64,000 nt of DNA, from positions 34,730-98,729 of the forward strand of contig JADKBZ010000023.1 of the NCBI GenBank assembly GCA_016714815.1. Direction: 5' to 3'. The stretch is from Holophagales bacterium. Lineage in GTDB: Bacteria > Acidobacteriota > Thermoanaerobaculia > UBA5066. The position numbers and the translations under genes were made by a program. Under the pieces are notes generated by a model. That model had not been told where the DNA came from. It ran no database searches and was given only the letters and a program-made list of their open reading frames with translations. Shown here in pieces: positions 43,640 through 52,822 of this stretch; position 1 is the first letter of the stretch, and each line of letters opens with the position of its first letter.

Positions 43640-45199
43640 TCACAGGGGAATATTCCCGTGCTTCTTGGGGGGGAGGACGTCGCGCTTGTTCTCGACGGAG
43701 TCGAGGGCGCGGATGAGGCGGCGGCGGGTCGTCCGGGGAAGGATGACGTCGTCGACGTAGCCCTTCTGCGCGGCGACGTAGGGGTTGGCGAAGAGCTCCT
43801 GGTATTCCTCGACCTTGGCCTTGCGCGCCGCGACGGGGTCGGCGCTCTGCGCCAGCTCGCGGCCGTAGAGGATGTTGACCGCGCCTTCCGGGCCCATGAC
43901 GGCGATCTCGGCCGTCGGCCAGGCGTAGTTGAAGTCGGTGCGGATGTGCTTGGAGGACATGACGCAGTAGGCGCCGCCGTAGGCCTTGCGCGTGATGACG
44001 GTGACCTTCGGGACGGTCGCCTCGGCGAAGGCGAAGAGGAGCTTGGCGCCGTGCCGGATGATCCCGCCGAACTCCTGCTGCGTGCCGGGGAGGAAGCCCG
44101 GGACGTCCTCGAAGGTGACGAGCGGGACGTTGAAGGCGTCGCAGAAGCGGACGAAGCGCGCCCCCTTCGTGGCGGAGTCGATGTCGAGGACGCCCGCGAG
44201 GAAGTCGGGCTGGTTCGCGACGATCCCGACGGGGCGCCCGCCGAGCCGCGCGAAGCCGACGACGAGGTTCTTCGCGTAGTCGGCGTGGATCTCGAAGAGC
44301 TCGCCGTCGTCGACGACCTTCCGGATCAGCCCCTTCATGTCGTAGGGCTGGTTCGCGCTCGTCGGGACGAGGGTGTCGAGGTCGACGTCCTCGCGGTCGC
44401 ACGGGTCCGTGCACTCGCGGCGGGGCGGGTCCTGCCGGTTGTTGGACGGGAGGAAGCCGAGGAGGGTCCGGATCTTCAGGATGCAGTCGGCGTCCGAGTC
44501 CGCCACGATGTGGGCGACCCCGGAGACGGAAGCGTGGGTGTCCGCGCCGCCGAGCGCCTCCTTCGTCACCTCCTCGTGCGTCACCGACTTGATGACGTCG
44601 GGGCCGGTGACGAACATGGAGGAGGTGCCGCGCACCATGAGGACGAAGTCGGTGATGGCGGGCGAGTAGACGGCGCCGCCCGCGCAGGCTCCCATGATCG
44701 CCGAGATCTGCGGGACGACGCCGGAGGCGAGCGTGTTGCGCAGGAAGATGTCGGCATAGCCGGCGAGGGAGGCGACCCCTTCCTGGATCCGCGCGCCCCC
44801 CGAGTCGTTGAGGCCGACGACCGGGGCCCCCGCTTTCATCGCGAGGTCCATCACCTTGCAGACCTTCGCGGCGTTCGTCTCGGAGAGGGAGCCGCCGAAG
44901 ACGGTGAAGTCCTGGGCGAAGACGAAGACGGGGCGCCCCTCCACGCGGACCGCGCCGGAGACGACGCCGTCGCCCGGGATCGCGTTGCCCGCCCCGTCCA
45001 TGCCGAAGTCGCGGCACCGGTGGACGACGAAGGGGTCCGTTTCTTCAAAGGAGCCCGGGTCGCCGAGCAGCTCGACGCGTTCCCGCGCCGAGAGCTTGCC
45101 CGCCTCGTGCTGCTTCTTCAGCCGCGCTTCGCCGCCGCCGAGCCGTGCTGCCTGCCGCAGGCCGTCGAGGTACTTGATCCGCTCTTCGATCGTTCTCAT
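43640..45199 (-). CDS. pccB: Acyl-CoA (propionyl-CoA type) carboxylase, carboxyltransferase subunit
   Basis: 519 aa. Crotonase-fold carboxyltransferase: GDGVVSGAVRVEGRPVFVFAQDFTVFGGS, LNDSGGARIQEGV (first oxyanion region), GGAVYSPAITDFVLMV, and GGAYCVMSSKHIRTDFNYAWPTAEIAVMGPEGA (second). SNNRQDPPR and the DIDSATKGARFVRFCDAFN segment are typical of PccB/MmdA. It transfers CO2 from carboxybiotin to propionyl-CoA or a related acyl-CoA, giving (S)-methylmalonyl-CoA. Second gene of the operon after the DUF507 gene. Confidence 0.93.
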   Translation of the reverse strand: MRTIEERIKYLDGLRQAARLGGGEARLKKQHEAGKLSARERVELLGDPGSFEETDPFVVHRCRDFGMDGAGNAIPGDGVVSGAVRVEGRPVFVFAQDFTVFGGSLSETNAAKVCKVMDLAMKAGAPVVGLNDSGGARIQEGVASLAGYADIFLRNTLASGVVPQISAIMGACAGGAVYSPAITDFVLMVRGTSSMFVTGPDVIKSVTHEEVTKEALGGADTHASVSGVAHIVADSDADCILKIRTLLGFLPSNNRQDPPRRECTDPCDREDVDLDTLVPTSANQPYDMKGLIRKVVDDGELFEIHADYAKNLVVGFARLGGRPVGIVANQPDFLAGVLDIDSATKGARFVRFCDAFNVPLVTFEDVPGFLPGTQQEFGGIIRHGAKLLFAFAEATVPKVTVITRKAYGGAYCVMSSKHIRTDFNYAWPTAEIAVMGPEGAVNILYGRELAQSADPVAARKAKVEEYQELFANPYVAAQKGYVDDVILPRTTRRRLIRALDSVENKRDVLPPKKHGNIPL

Positions 45200-45216
45200 C
45201 CGCGGACTCCCCCGCC

Positions 45217-45495
45217 CTAGAGCGGGATCTTCTTCTTCTCGGCGAGCAGGCGCTTCGCCTTTCGGAACACTTCGGAGTAGTCGAAACCGGCCCCGCCGAG
45301 CGCGCCGGTGTTGGCGCGGAGGAGCTTGTCGACCTCGACCTCGAGCTGGCGCTCCCGGTCGCGGTCGAAGACGAGGACGGCTTCGACGACCCTGCGGACC
45401 TCGGCGGGCGACTTCGCCCGCACGAGGCCGGATTCGGCGAGGCGCCGCGCCACGAAAGCGGCGCAGGCGGCGAGTCGGGCGTCCGGGGCGGCCAT
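45217..45495 (-). CDS. DUF507-like small protein
   Basis: 92 aa, alpha-helical. The ARRLAESGLV, VRRVVEAVLVFDRDRERQLEVEVDKLL and terminal FDYSEVFRKAKRLLAEKKK segments resemble DUF507 proteins of unknown function. The ATG at 45495 is chosen because TATCCT lies 8 nt upstream; longer in-frame starts would run into the opposite promoter. First gene of the acyl-CoA carboxylase operon, 17 bp before pccB. Confidence 0.75.
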   Translation of the reverse strand: MAAPDARLAACAAFVARRLAESGLVRAKSPAEVRRVVEAVLVFDRDRERQLEVEVDKLLRANTGALGGAGFDYSEVFRKAKRLLAEKKKIPL

Positions 45496-45503
45496 GGGCG
45501 GGG

Positions 45504-45509
45504 AGGATA
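45504..45509 (-). promoter_or_regulatory. Candidate -10 element (TATCCT) for the carboxylase operon
   Basis: TATCCT on the minus strand ends 8 nt before the ATG at 45495, with no Shine-Dalgarno. Confidence 0.45.
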
Positions 45510-45544
45510 CAGCAGCCATCCGAGCGCTTTGCACCGACACTGCC

Positions 45545-45550
45545 TAGAAT
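45545..45550 (+). promoter_or_regulatory. Candidate -10 element (TAGAAT) for tldD-tldE
   Basis: TAGAAT ends 10 nt before the tldD ATG. Divergent from the carboxylase promoter in a 65-bp spacer. Confidence 0.45.
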
Positions 45551-45560
45551 CGGCTCTGCG

Positions 45561-46919
45561 ATGAAGGAATCGGCGGACCTGATGCGCGACGCGGCCGACG
45601 CGGTGAAGCTCGTCGCTGGGCTCCTCCGCCGCGGGGAGTCGGGCGAGGCCTTCCGCGAGCGGACCCGGACCGAGACGTGGACCGCTTCGGAGACGGGCCT
45701 CCTCGCCCCCGCTCTCGCCGAGGAGAGCGGGACGGCGGTGCGGATCCGGCGCGAGGGGAGCCTCCTCCTCGTGGCCCGCTCCGGCGCCGGCCCGGAGGCG
45801 CTGCGCGACGCCGTCCGCGAGGCGGGACGGCGCGCGGGAAACACCCCGTTCTTCAAGGCGCACCGCGGCACGCCTCCCCCGGCGCATCCCCACGGGCCAG
45901 AGGGGCCGGACGAGGAGGAAGGGCACACGGCGGCGCTCGCCGGGGCGTTCGCGCGCGCGCTTCCCGATCCGCGGGGACTGTCCCTGTCGCTCGAGGTCGC
46001 ACGCGTCGTCACCGAGCGGACGGTGATCACGCCCCGGGCGCTCCTCAGATGCGGGGTCCGGACGCGGCTCGTCGCCTCGGGAACGATCCGCCGCGCCGGC
46101 TCCGAGCGCCCCTTCTCGTTCCAGTCGGCGCGCCCCTTCGGCGAGGCGGCGGATGCGCTCGCCGCCGCCCTCCGCGAGGCGACGCGCCCCGTCTCGGGCC
46201 TTCCTCCCGCGACGGGCCCGGTCGACGTCGTTTTCTCCGCTTCCGCCGCCTCCGCCTTCTGGCACGAGGTCGTCGGGCACGCCCTCGAGGCGGACGCCGG
46301 CGACCGGGGCTCGGTCCTCTCGCGCGTGAAGGGGGCCGCGGTCGGCCCCGCCGGGCTCGACGTCTTCGACGACCCGGGCCGGGCCGACCTTCCGGGCGCC
46401 TACGGAGTCGACGACGAGGGAACCCTGGCCCGCGTCGTCCCGCTCCTCTCGGGCGGGGTCGTCACGGGACTCCTCTCCGACAGGCGCTCGGGAGCCGTCG
46501 ATTCGAACGGTCACGGACGGACCTCGAGCTTCCGGCGCCCGCCCCGGGCAAGGATGGCGAACCTCGTCGCGTGCGCCGGGGACGCGAGCCTCGACGAGCT
46601 GCTCGACAGGTGCGGCGACGGGATCTACGTCCGCGACGTGGCGGGCGGCTCGGCCGATCCCGAGTCGGGGCGTTTCGGCCTCCTCGTCTCGGCGGCCGAC
46701 GGGGTGAGACGCGGGCGTCGCGGCTCGCCGCTCGCCCCCTTCGCCCTGACGGGAGAGATCCTCGCGGCGCTCGCCTCCGTCGAGAGCGTCTGGGGCAGAG
46801 AGGTCCTCTCCGCGACGGGCCTCTCCGTCTGCATCAAGGAGGGCGACGCCGTCCCCGTGGGGGGCTCGGCTCCGGCCCTCCTGGTCCGGGGGCTCGTGGC
46901 CCGGGCGGCGCGCCGGTGA
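45561..46919 (+). CDS. tldD: Metalloprotease TldD
   Basis: 452 aa. Zinc motif HEVVGHALEAD (HExxxH, about residues 234-239), FDDPGRADLPGAYGVDDEG, and RMANLVACAG and GIYVRDVAGGSADPESGRF of the TldD/PmbA family. TldD and TldE form a heterodimeric protease that degrades unfolded or leader-peptide-like substrates in a central cavity. The stop overlaps the GTG of the partner gene (GTGA). Confidence 0.92.
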   Translation: MKESADLMRDAADAVKLVAGLLRRGESGEAFRERTRTETWTASETGLLAPALAEESGTAVRIRREGSLLLVARSGAGPEALRDAVREAGRRAGNTPFFKAHRGTPPPAHPHGPEGPDEEEGHTAALAGAFARALPDPRGLSLSLEVARVVTERTVITPRALLRCGVRTRLVASGTIRRAGSERPFSFQSARPFGEAADALAAALREATRPVSGLPPATGPVDVVFSASAASAFWHEVVGHALEADAGDRGSVLSRVKGAAVGPAGLDVFDDPGRADLPGAYGVDDEGTLARVVPLLSGGVVTGLLSDRRSGAVDSNGHGRTSSFRRPPRARMANLVACAGDASLDELLDRCGDGIYVRDVAGGSADPESGRFGLLVSAADGVRRGRRGSPLAPFALTGEILAALASVESVWGREVLSATGLSVCIKEGDAVPVGGSAPALLVRGLVARAARR

Positions 46920-48256
46920 CGCACGGCGCCGGCGACGGCCTCTTCGAGCGGGTGCTCGACGGCGCGTCGGGCGACGGCGCGGGGGCGGAGCTGTACGAAC
47001 GGCGCGGCACTCTCCTCGAGCTCATCGAGGACGAGACGGGATCGACGCTCCTCGAGTCTCACGAGAGGGGGCTCGCCCTCCGGCTCTTCAAGGCCGGCCG
47101 GTCCGCGTTCGCCGCCGCCGGACCCGAGAGGGCCGACAGCCTCCCCGCCGAGGCTCGCCGGCGCCTGCCGAGGGCCCGGGCGCGGCGCGGCGTCCGGCCC
47201 GGCGGGCTGGGTCCCGGAGAGGTTGCCGAGCACCGCCCGCTCGCCGACCCGCCTCCGCCCGACGCGGAGCTCGCCCGGACGCTCCTGACGAGCTTCCGCC
47301 AGGCCCTCACCGCCTCCGGACGCGGGGCGGTCGCCGTCCGGGAAGTGTCCGTCTCCCTGGGAGAGCGGGCCGAGCGGCTCGCCACGACCTCCGGACGGGA
47401 CGCGACGTGGGGAAGCCGCCTCGCGACGCTCGTCGCGACGGTCGTCGGCCGCTCCTCCGCCGGGCGCTACTCGGCCCGCGTCGTCGGAGCCGCCTCCCGC
47501 CCCGAGGAGCTCCCGGTGGCGCGCCTGGCGCATCACGCCGCCGATCGGGTCCTCCTTCCGCTCCAGGGCCGCCCCTTCGAGCTGACGAGGGCCGACATTC
47601 TCCTCGACGCGCTCGTCGCCTCGCACCTCATCGGCCGGCTGGCTCCTCTCTTCTTCGGCGACGACGAGGAGCCGCTCCTTTCGGCCCGGACCCGCGATGG
47701 GCGCGACGCCTTCGCCTCGCCCCTCGTCTCGCTCGTGGACGACGCCACCGCCCCGGGCGGGCTCGTCCGGGGGGTCCGCGACGGGGAGGGAACGCCCCAG
47801 GGGCGAACCTGCCTCGTGGAGAGAGGTCTTCCCTTCGGCCGGCTCACCGACCTCGCGGCGTCCGGCCGGCTCTCGCGCCCCCCGTCGGGAAGCGCCGTCC
47901 GGATCACCTGGAGCGCTCCGCCACGAATCGGCGTGACGAATTTCTTCGTCGATCCCCTCCCCGGGGTTTCGCCGCTCGACCTCCTCGGGGGCGTCAGCCG
48001 CGGGCTCTACGCCGCGGTTCTCCTCGACAGGCCCGAGGTGGATCTCTCGGCGGACACGTTCCGGCTGGTGGTGGCGGGCTACGCCGTGGAGAAGGGCCGA
48101 GCCACGGAAAGGATCTCCGAGGCGACCGTCTCGGGCCGGCTCTCCGACTTCCTCCGCGGGATCGCCGGCATCGGCGACGACCTGAAGTTCGGGCTCGGCG
48201 GGACCGGGAGCGCGGGCTCGCCGACGCTCCTGGTCCCGCGCTGGAAGACCGGCTGA
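46916..48256 (+). CDS. TldE/PmbA-family partner subunit
   Basis: 446 aa from a GTG overlapping the tldD stop. N-terminal swapped-strand domain (LYERRGTLLELIEDETGSTLLESHERGLALRLF) and C-terminal PmbA beta-domain (GTPQGRTCLVERGLPFGRLTDLAASGRL, NFFVDPLPG and FRLVVAGYAVEKG). The HExxxH motif is absent, as expected for the non-catalytic TldE/PmbA subunit. Confidence 0.88.
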   Translation: MTHGAGDGLFERVLDGASGDGAGAELYERRGTLLELIEDETGSTLLESHERGLALRLFKAGRSAFAAAGPERADSLPAEARRRLPRARARRGVRPGGLGPGEVAEHRPLADPPPPDAELARTLLTSFRQALTASGRGAVAVREVSVSLGERAERLATTSGRDATWGSRLATLVATVVGRSSAGRYSARVVGAASRPEELPVARLAHHAADRVLLPLQGRPFELTRADILLDALVASHLIGRLAPLFFGDDEEPLLSARTRDGRDAFASPLVSLVDDATAPGGLVRGVRDGEGTPQGRTCLVERGLPFGRLTDLAASGRLSRPPSGSAVRITWSAPPRIGVTNFFVDPLPGVSPLDLLGGVSRGLYAAVLLDRPEVDLSADTFRLVVAGYAVEKGRATERISEATVSGRLSDFLRGIAGIGDDLKFGLGGTGSAGSPTLLVPRWKTG

Positions 48257-48269
48257 CCAGCCCGGGCGG

Positions 48270-49319
48270 CTATTCCTCTTCGGGAGGGGGAGGGCCTCCC
48301 GGTCCGGGAGAGCCTCCCGGTCCGGGAGCGCCCACCTTGCGCACGGGCGCACCGGGAGCGGGCGGGACGGCGCCCGTCCCCGGTGCTCCGGACCCCGTCC
48401 CGAACCCCGGCCCCACGGGCGGAGGCGCTGCGGCGTCCGGCGCGGCGCCTGGCGGCGCCTCCGTCGGCGCTCCGTCGCGGCTCGGCGCGGGAGAGACCTC
48501 GATCTGCCCCTCGCGCTCCGTCCCCGAACGCCCGCTGTAGGCGCGCCGGCGGCGGGTGATTCCGTCGGCAGCGGGGGACGGCGGGACCGGCGGCCGGGCG
48601 ACCGTGGGCGGGGGAACGCTCGTCACGACGGGTCCGGTCCGGGGCGGCTCCTCGATCTCGACGATCGCCTGGGGGGCCTTCGTGCGGTGCTGGAAGAACG
48701 ACGCGACACGGGACGGATCCTCCAGCTGGTTCGCGAAGGGAAGGGCGGCATCGACCCGCCGCCGGGGGTACGTCTCGAGCAGGACACGCGTCCGGAGGCG
48801 AGTCGCCACGGCGAACGGGTTGACCTTCGGGTCGAAGAGCGAGGTGTCGACCCTGAGGGACCTGGAGTAGGCGTCGACGGCCGCGCTTTCGTTCCCGAGC
48901 GCCTCTTCCGCGAAGCCGAGCATCCACCACGCGGACCAGTTGCCGGGGTCGGTCTTCACGGCCTTGCGGAAGCGGGACCGCGCGCTCCCCCACTCTCCGC
49001 GGAGGGCCTGGACGAGGCCCGCGTTGAACGGAGGCCGGGAGTCCTTCGGCGCGAGCTCGGCGGCCGTGTCGAAGTTCCGGAGGGCGTCGCGCCAGAAGCC
49101 ATCCCAGGCCACGAGGCATCCGAGGTCGTTGTAGAGCCGGGCGTCCGCCGGGTCCTTCTCGAGCTTCGAGAGGGTGTCGAGGATCGCGGCGTGGTGAGGG
49201 ATCCCGGGGTCGAGGGACCCCTTGTAGGAGTCCTTCGCGGCCGCGGGAAAGGCGCCGAGAAGCGCCGCCAGGAGCGCGCCCGGCAGGAGCGCCTTCTTCA
49301 ACGAAAGAGACATCGTCAC
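48270..49319 (-). CDS. Secreted TPR protein with Pro/Gly-rich C-terminus
   Basis: 349 aa. Signal peptide (ALLPGALLAALLGAFPAAA), then three TPR-like repeats (about residues 35-150: ARLYNDLGCLVAWDGFWRDALRNFDTAAELAPKDSRPPFNAGLVQAL and following). The low-complexity tail is rich in Pro, Gly and Ala and ends in PPPPEEE. The GTG start overlaps the stop of the MXAN_5187-type gene (GTGA). Role unknown; periplasmic scaffold is a guess. Confidence 0.8.
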   Translation of the reverse strand: MTMSLSLKKALLPGALLAALLGAFPAAAKDSYKGSLDPGIPHHAAILDTLSKLEKDPADARLYNDLGCLVAWDGFWRDALRNFDTAAELAPKDSRPPFNAGLVQALRGEWGSARSRFRKAVKTDPGNWSAWWMLGFAEEALGNESAAVDAYSRSLRVDTSLFDPKVNPFAVATRLRTRVLLETYPRRRVDAALPFANQLEDPSRVASFFQHRTKAPQAIVEIEEPPRTGPVVTSVPPPTVARPPVPPSPAADGITRRRRAYSGRSGTEREGQIEVSPAPSRDGAPTEAPPGAAPDAAAPPPVGPGFGTGSGAPGTGAVPPAPGAPVRKVGAPGPGGSPGPGGPPPPEEE

Positions 49320-50029
49320 CCCTTCGGCCCGGGAGCTGCGGGACGGCCCACGAGGCGAACCCGTCCTTCTGTCGTCTGGACCTCGAAGACGAGGCGCGAC
49401 GAGCCGGTCTTCTGGCGGATCTCGTCCGCCTGCCGTCTCACCGATTCCTCGAACTTCTCGTATCTCAACCTCGACACGTCCTCTCCCAGCGCCTGCCGGG
49501 CCGCCACGTACCTCTCGAAGAGAGGCGTGAAGTCGACCCGGCTCCTGGGTTTTACGGAGGAAGGGGGCGCGGCGTCGGGGCGGGGCGGCGGAACCGCCTC
49601 CGGCGCTCTTCCGCCGACCGCTCTCTCGGCCGCCGCCAGGAGCGCCGCGACGTCGGGGACTTCGGCAGGCTTCTTCGTCGCGGCCTTCCCGGCCGCCGCC
49701 GCGCCGGGTGCGGAGGGGAGCCCCGCCGCGGCGAGGACGGGAGCGTGGCGGTGAATCGGGCCGGTCCGCCCCTCCTCCCGGGCCTGCATCCGCTTCTCCC
49801 AGAGCTCCGCGAACGAATTGAAGCGGCTCTGCAGGGTCTGGAGGCGGAAGCGCTCGGCGGCCTTCTCCATCTCGGCGTTCCCGAGCTTTCGCAGCGTTTC
49901 CTCGAGAGCCCGGCGCCCCACCATGGGCGGGCGCTTCAGCTCGCCTCCGAAGAAGCGTTCGTACTCGATCCGGAGGGCCGTGATCCCCCGGTCCAGTTCG
50001 TTGAGCTCCCGGTCGAACGAGACGGCCAT
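49316..50029 (-). CDS. MXAN_5187-type C-terminal domain protein
   Basis: 237 aa. The N-terminal helical part (ELDRGITALRIEYERFFGGELKRPP and AERFRLQTLQSRFNSFAELWEKRM) and the C-terminal about 70 residues (FERYVAARQALGEDVSRLRYEKFEESVRRQ and SRLVFEVQTTEGRVRLVGRP) match the myxobacterial MXAN_5187 family, of unknown function. An Ala/Pro-rich linker joins them. ATG at 50029 with TAGAAT 11 nt upstream. Divergent from selA with only 23 bp between start codons. Confidence 0.78.
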   Translation of the reverse strand: MAVSFDRELNELDRGITALRIEYERFFGGELKRPPMVGRRALEETLRKLGNAEMEKAAERFRLQTLQSRFNSFAELWEKRMQAREEGRTGPIHRHAPVLAAAGLPSAPGAAAAGKAATKKPAEVPDVAALLAAAERAVGGRAPEAVPPPRPDAAPPSSVKPRSRVDFTPLFERYVAARQALGEDVSRLRYEKFEESVRRQADEIRQKTGSSRLVFEVQTTEGRVRLVGRPAAPGPKG

Positions 50030-50037
50030 CGCTGGGT

Positions 50038-50046
50038 TAGATTCTA
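50038..50046. promoter_or_regulatory. Overlapping divergent -10 elements (TAGATT / TAGAAT)
   Basis: TAGATTCTA reads TAGATT on the plus strand (9 nt before the selA TTG) and TAGAAT on the minus strand (11 nt before the ATG at 50029). The two elements share four base pairs, so the two promoters should exclude each other. Confidence 0.5.
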
Positions 50047-50052
50047 CGGGTC

Positions 50053-51432
50053 TTGGCAACTCCCGTGGCCCTCCCGCCTTCGATCGAGAGTCTCCTGGCC
50101 GACGAGAGGGGGCTCGCGCTCTCCGCCCGCCACGGGCGGCTTCGCGTCCGGGAGGCCCTTCGCGAGGCGGCCGACCGGCTCCGGCGGGGCGTCCTCCGCG
50201 CCCGTCCGGACGCCGCCAGCGCGATCCTCGACGCCGTCGGAGCCACCCTCGCGTCCCGCCCGCCCGCCGGCCCGCGGCCCGTGGTCAACGCCACGGGGGT
50301 CCTTCTCCACACGAATCTCGGGCGGGCGCCCCTCGCCGTCGCCGCGCGGGAGGCCGTGCTGCGCGCCTGCGGCTACTCGGCGCTCGAGCTCGACCTCTCG
50401 ACCGGAGGCCGCGGGAAGCGGGGAGAGCACGTCAGGCCCCTCCTCCTCGAGCTTTTCGCTCCCGGCCGCGACGGCCTCGACGCCCTGGCCGTCACGAACA
50501 CCGCCGCCGCGCTCCTCCTCGCCCTCGACACCCTCGCCAGCGGCCGCCCCGTCGCGGTCTCCAGGGGCGAGCTCGTCGCGATCGGGGGCGACTTCCGCGT
50601 CCCGTCGATCCTCGCGCGAAGCGGCGCCTCCCTCCTGGAGGTCGGGACGACGAACAAGACGACGCCCGAGGACTACGCGGAAGCGATCCGTGCCGGGGCC
50701 GCCGCGATCCTGAAGGTGAGGCCGTCGAACTACCGGATCGTCGGATTCACGGAGGAGGTCTCCCTCGGCGAGCTCGCGGCACTCTGCCGGGAAGCCCGCA
50801 TCCCGCTCCTCTACGACGCCGGCGCCGGCTCGCCGGGCCGCTTCGCCCAGCCGGGCCTCTCGGACGAGCCGGTCCCCGCCGAAGCGCTCGCCGAAGGGGC
50901 CGACCTCGTCTGCTTCTCCGGGGACAAGACGCTCGGCGGGCCGCAGGCGGGAATCCTCCTCGGCGCCGCGGCGCTCGTCGGGGCCTGCGCGAAGAACCCG
51001 CTGGCGCGAGCCCTGCGCCCCGACAAGCTCGTCCTCGCCGCTCTCGCCGCCACGCTCGACCTTCACCTGTCGGGGAGAGCCGGCGAGATTCCGTTCCACG
51101 CGATGCTCGAGACGCCCCTGGCCCGGCTCGAGGAACGTGCGCGGCGGCTCGCGGCCTCGGCGGAGGCGCTCGGCTGGGAGGCCGAGGCGGCTCCTCTCGT
51201 CGCCATCGCCGGAGGCGGGACGGGAACGGAGTCGACCCTGCCGTCGTTCGGGGTCCTGCTCCGTCACCCGTCGCTCGGCGAGACCGCCGCCGCGGCCGGG
51301 CTTCGGTCCCGCGAGCTCCCCGTCCTCGTCCGGATCTCGGAGGGAAGGCTCGTCGTCGATCTGCGCTCCGTGGCGCCCGGGGAGGACGAGGAGATCGTGG
51401 AGGCGCTCGGGAACGTCTCGTCGCGTCCCTGA
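50053..51432 (+). CDS. selA: L-seryl-tRNA(Sec) selenium transferase
   Basis: 459 aa, usual family length, TTG start. PLP enzyme converting Ser-tRNA(Sec) to Sec-tRNA(Sec). Seen: VVNATGVLLHTNLGRAPL, VEVGTTNKTTPEDY-like segment (LLEVGTTNKT), KVRPSNYRIVGFTEEVSL, and the PLP lysine K292 in SGDKTLGGPQAG. Implies selenoprotein synthesis in this organism; selB, selC and selD are not in the window. Confidence 0.94.
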   Translation: MATPVALPPSIESLLADERGLALSARHGRLRVREALREAADRLRRGVLRARPDAASAILDAVGATLASRPPAGPRPVVNATGVLLHTNLGRAPLAVAAREAVLRACGYSALELDLSTGGRGKRGEHVRPLLLELFAPGRDGLDALAVTNTAAALLLALDTLASGRPVAVSRGELVAIGGDFRVPSILARSGASLLEVGTTNKTTPEDYAEAIRAGAAAILKVRPSNYRIVGFTEEVSLGELAALCREARIPLLYDAGAGSPGRFAQPGLSDEPVPAEALAEGADLVCFSGDKTLGGPQAGILLGAAALVGACAKNPLARALRPDKLVLAALAATLDLHLSGRAGEIPFHAMLETPLARLEERARRLAASAEALGWEAEAAPLVAIAGGGTGTESTLPSFGVLLRHPSLGETAAAAGLRSRELPVLVRISEGRLVVDLRSVAPGEDEEIVEALGNVSSRP

Positions 51433-51438
51433 CGCGCG

Positions 51439-52800
51439 TCACATCTTCAGCTCGCGAATCCTCACGACGAGCTTCTTCAGCGGGATGTCGAGCGCTTCGG
51501 CGGCGAGGCCGCGGTCTCCCGCGGCTTCCTCGAGGGCCCTGCGGATCCGTGCCGACTCGCCGGCCCGCTTCCACCTTTCGACCGTCTCCTCGAGGGTCCC
51601 GGTGAGCGAGGGCGTCCCCACCGCCTCCTCGCCCGGCGCGCCGAGAACGACGTCGGCCGGCCGGATCTGGGGACCCGCCGAGAGGAGGACCGCCCGCTCG
51701 ACGACGTTCCTGAGCTCGCGCACGTTTCCCGGCCAGTCCCACGCGACGAGCTTCTCGACCGCCGCCGGGCTCAGCTCGAAGGCGCGGCCGCGCGCGCTCT
51801 CGCCGCAGGTCCGGGCAAACTCCCGGGCCAGCTCGGGGACGTCCTCCTTGCGGGACCGGAGGGGCGGGAGCCGGACCGGGAAGACGTCGAGCCGGTAGAA
51901 GAGGTCCTCGCGGAAGGCCCCCGCCCGGACGCGGGCACCGAGGTCGCAGTTCGTCGCGGCCACGAGGCGAACGTCCACCGTGAGCGGGATCGTTCCCCCG
52001 ACGCGCAGGAAGGTCCGTTCCTCGACGACCCTGAGGAGCTTCGTCTGCGCCCCGAGGGGCAGCTCGCCGATCTCGTCGAGAAAGAGGGTCCCTCCGTCGG
52101 CCAGCTCGAAGCGGCCCGCACGGCGCTCGGAGGCGCCCGTGTAGGCGCCGCGCTCGTGGCCGAAGAGCTCGTTCTCGACGAGCCCCTCGGGGAGGGCCGC
52201 GACGTTCACGGCGACGAACGGCCCCTGCCGGCGAGGGGAGAGGGCGTGGACGGCGCGCGCGAAGAGCTCTTTCCCCGTGCCCGATTCCCCGGTGAGGAGA
52301 ACCGTCACTTCGGACGCGGCGGCGCGGCGGAGCCGGTCGATGGCGTCGGCCAGGGCGGGCGCGCTCCCGAGAATCTTCGGCATCCCCGAGAGTCCGGCCT
52401 CCTCGGCGAGGAGCGTCCGGGCCACGGCGCTTCGCCGCGCGTCGACGTGCCGGCGCACGAGCAGGAGAAGGAGGTCGACGTCGACCGGCTTGCCGAGGAA
52501 GTCGGCCGCCCCCTTCTTCATCGCGACCACGGCGGTCTCGACGGTCCCGAAGCCCGTGAGGAGGACGACCGGCAGGGAAGCATCGCTCGCGAGCGCAGCG
52601 TCGAGGACGGCGAGGCCGTCGGCCCCCGGGAGCTTCAGGTCGGTGAGGACGAGAGCGTAGCGCCGCCCCTCGCCGAGCCGGCGGACCGCTTCGTCGCCGG
52701 TCGCGACCGCCTCGACGCCGTACCCCTCGCGGACCAGCGTCTCGGCCAACATCGACCGGAGCGACTCCCGGTCCTCGACGAGGAGTATCTCGGCGGCCAT
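51439..52800 (-). CDS. NtrC-family sigma-54 response regulator
   Basis: 453 aa. Receiver domain with E9/D10 acidic pocket and phospho-acceptor D54 (LTDLKLPGADG). AAA+ domain with GESGTGKE (Walker A), GHERGAYTGAS (GAYTGA in place of GAFTGA), GGTLFLDEIG (Walker B). A short C-terminal helix-turn-helix (GDRGLAAEALDIPLKKLVVRIRELKM) ends it. A partner histidine kinase is not encoded nearby. It follows the FxLYD-like protein by 22 bp and is convergent with selA. Confidence 0.93.
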   Translation of the reverse strand: MAAEILLVEDRESLRSMLAETLVREGYGVEAVATGDEAVRRLGEGRRYALVLTDLKLPGADGLAVLDAALASDASLPVVLLTGFGTVETAVVAMKKGAADFLGKPVDVDLLLLLVRRHVDARRSAVARTLLAEEAGLSGMPKILGSAPALADAIDRLRRAAASEVTVLLTGESGTGKELFARAVHALSPRRQGPFVAVNVAALPEGLVENELFGHERGAYTGASERRAGRFELADGGTLFLDEIGELPLGAQTKLLRVVEERTFLRVGGTIPLTVDVRLVAATNCDLGARVRAGAFREDLFYRLDVFPVRLPPLRSRKEDVPELAREFARTCGESARGRAFELSPAAVEKLVAWDWPGNVRELRNVVERAVLLSAGPQIRPADVVLGAPGEEAVGTPSLTGTLEETVERWKRAGESARIRRALEEAAGDRGLAAEALDIPLKKLVVRIRELKM

Positions 52801-52822
52801 TCCGGACCGGGACGCCCCGGGC

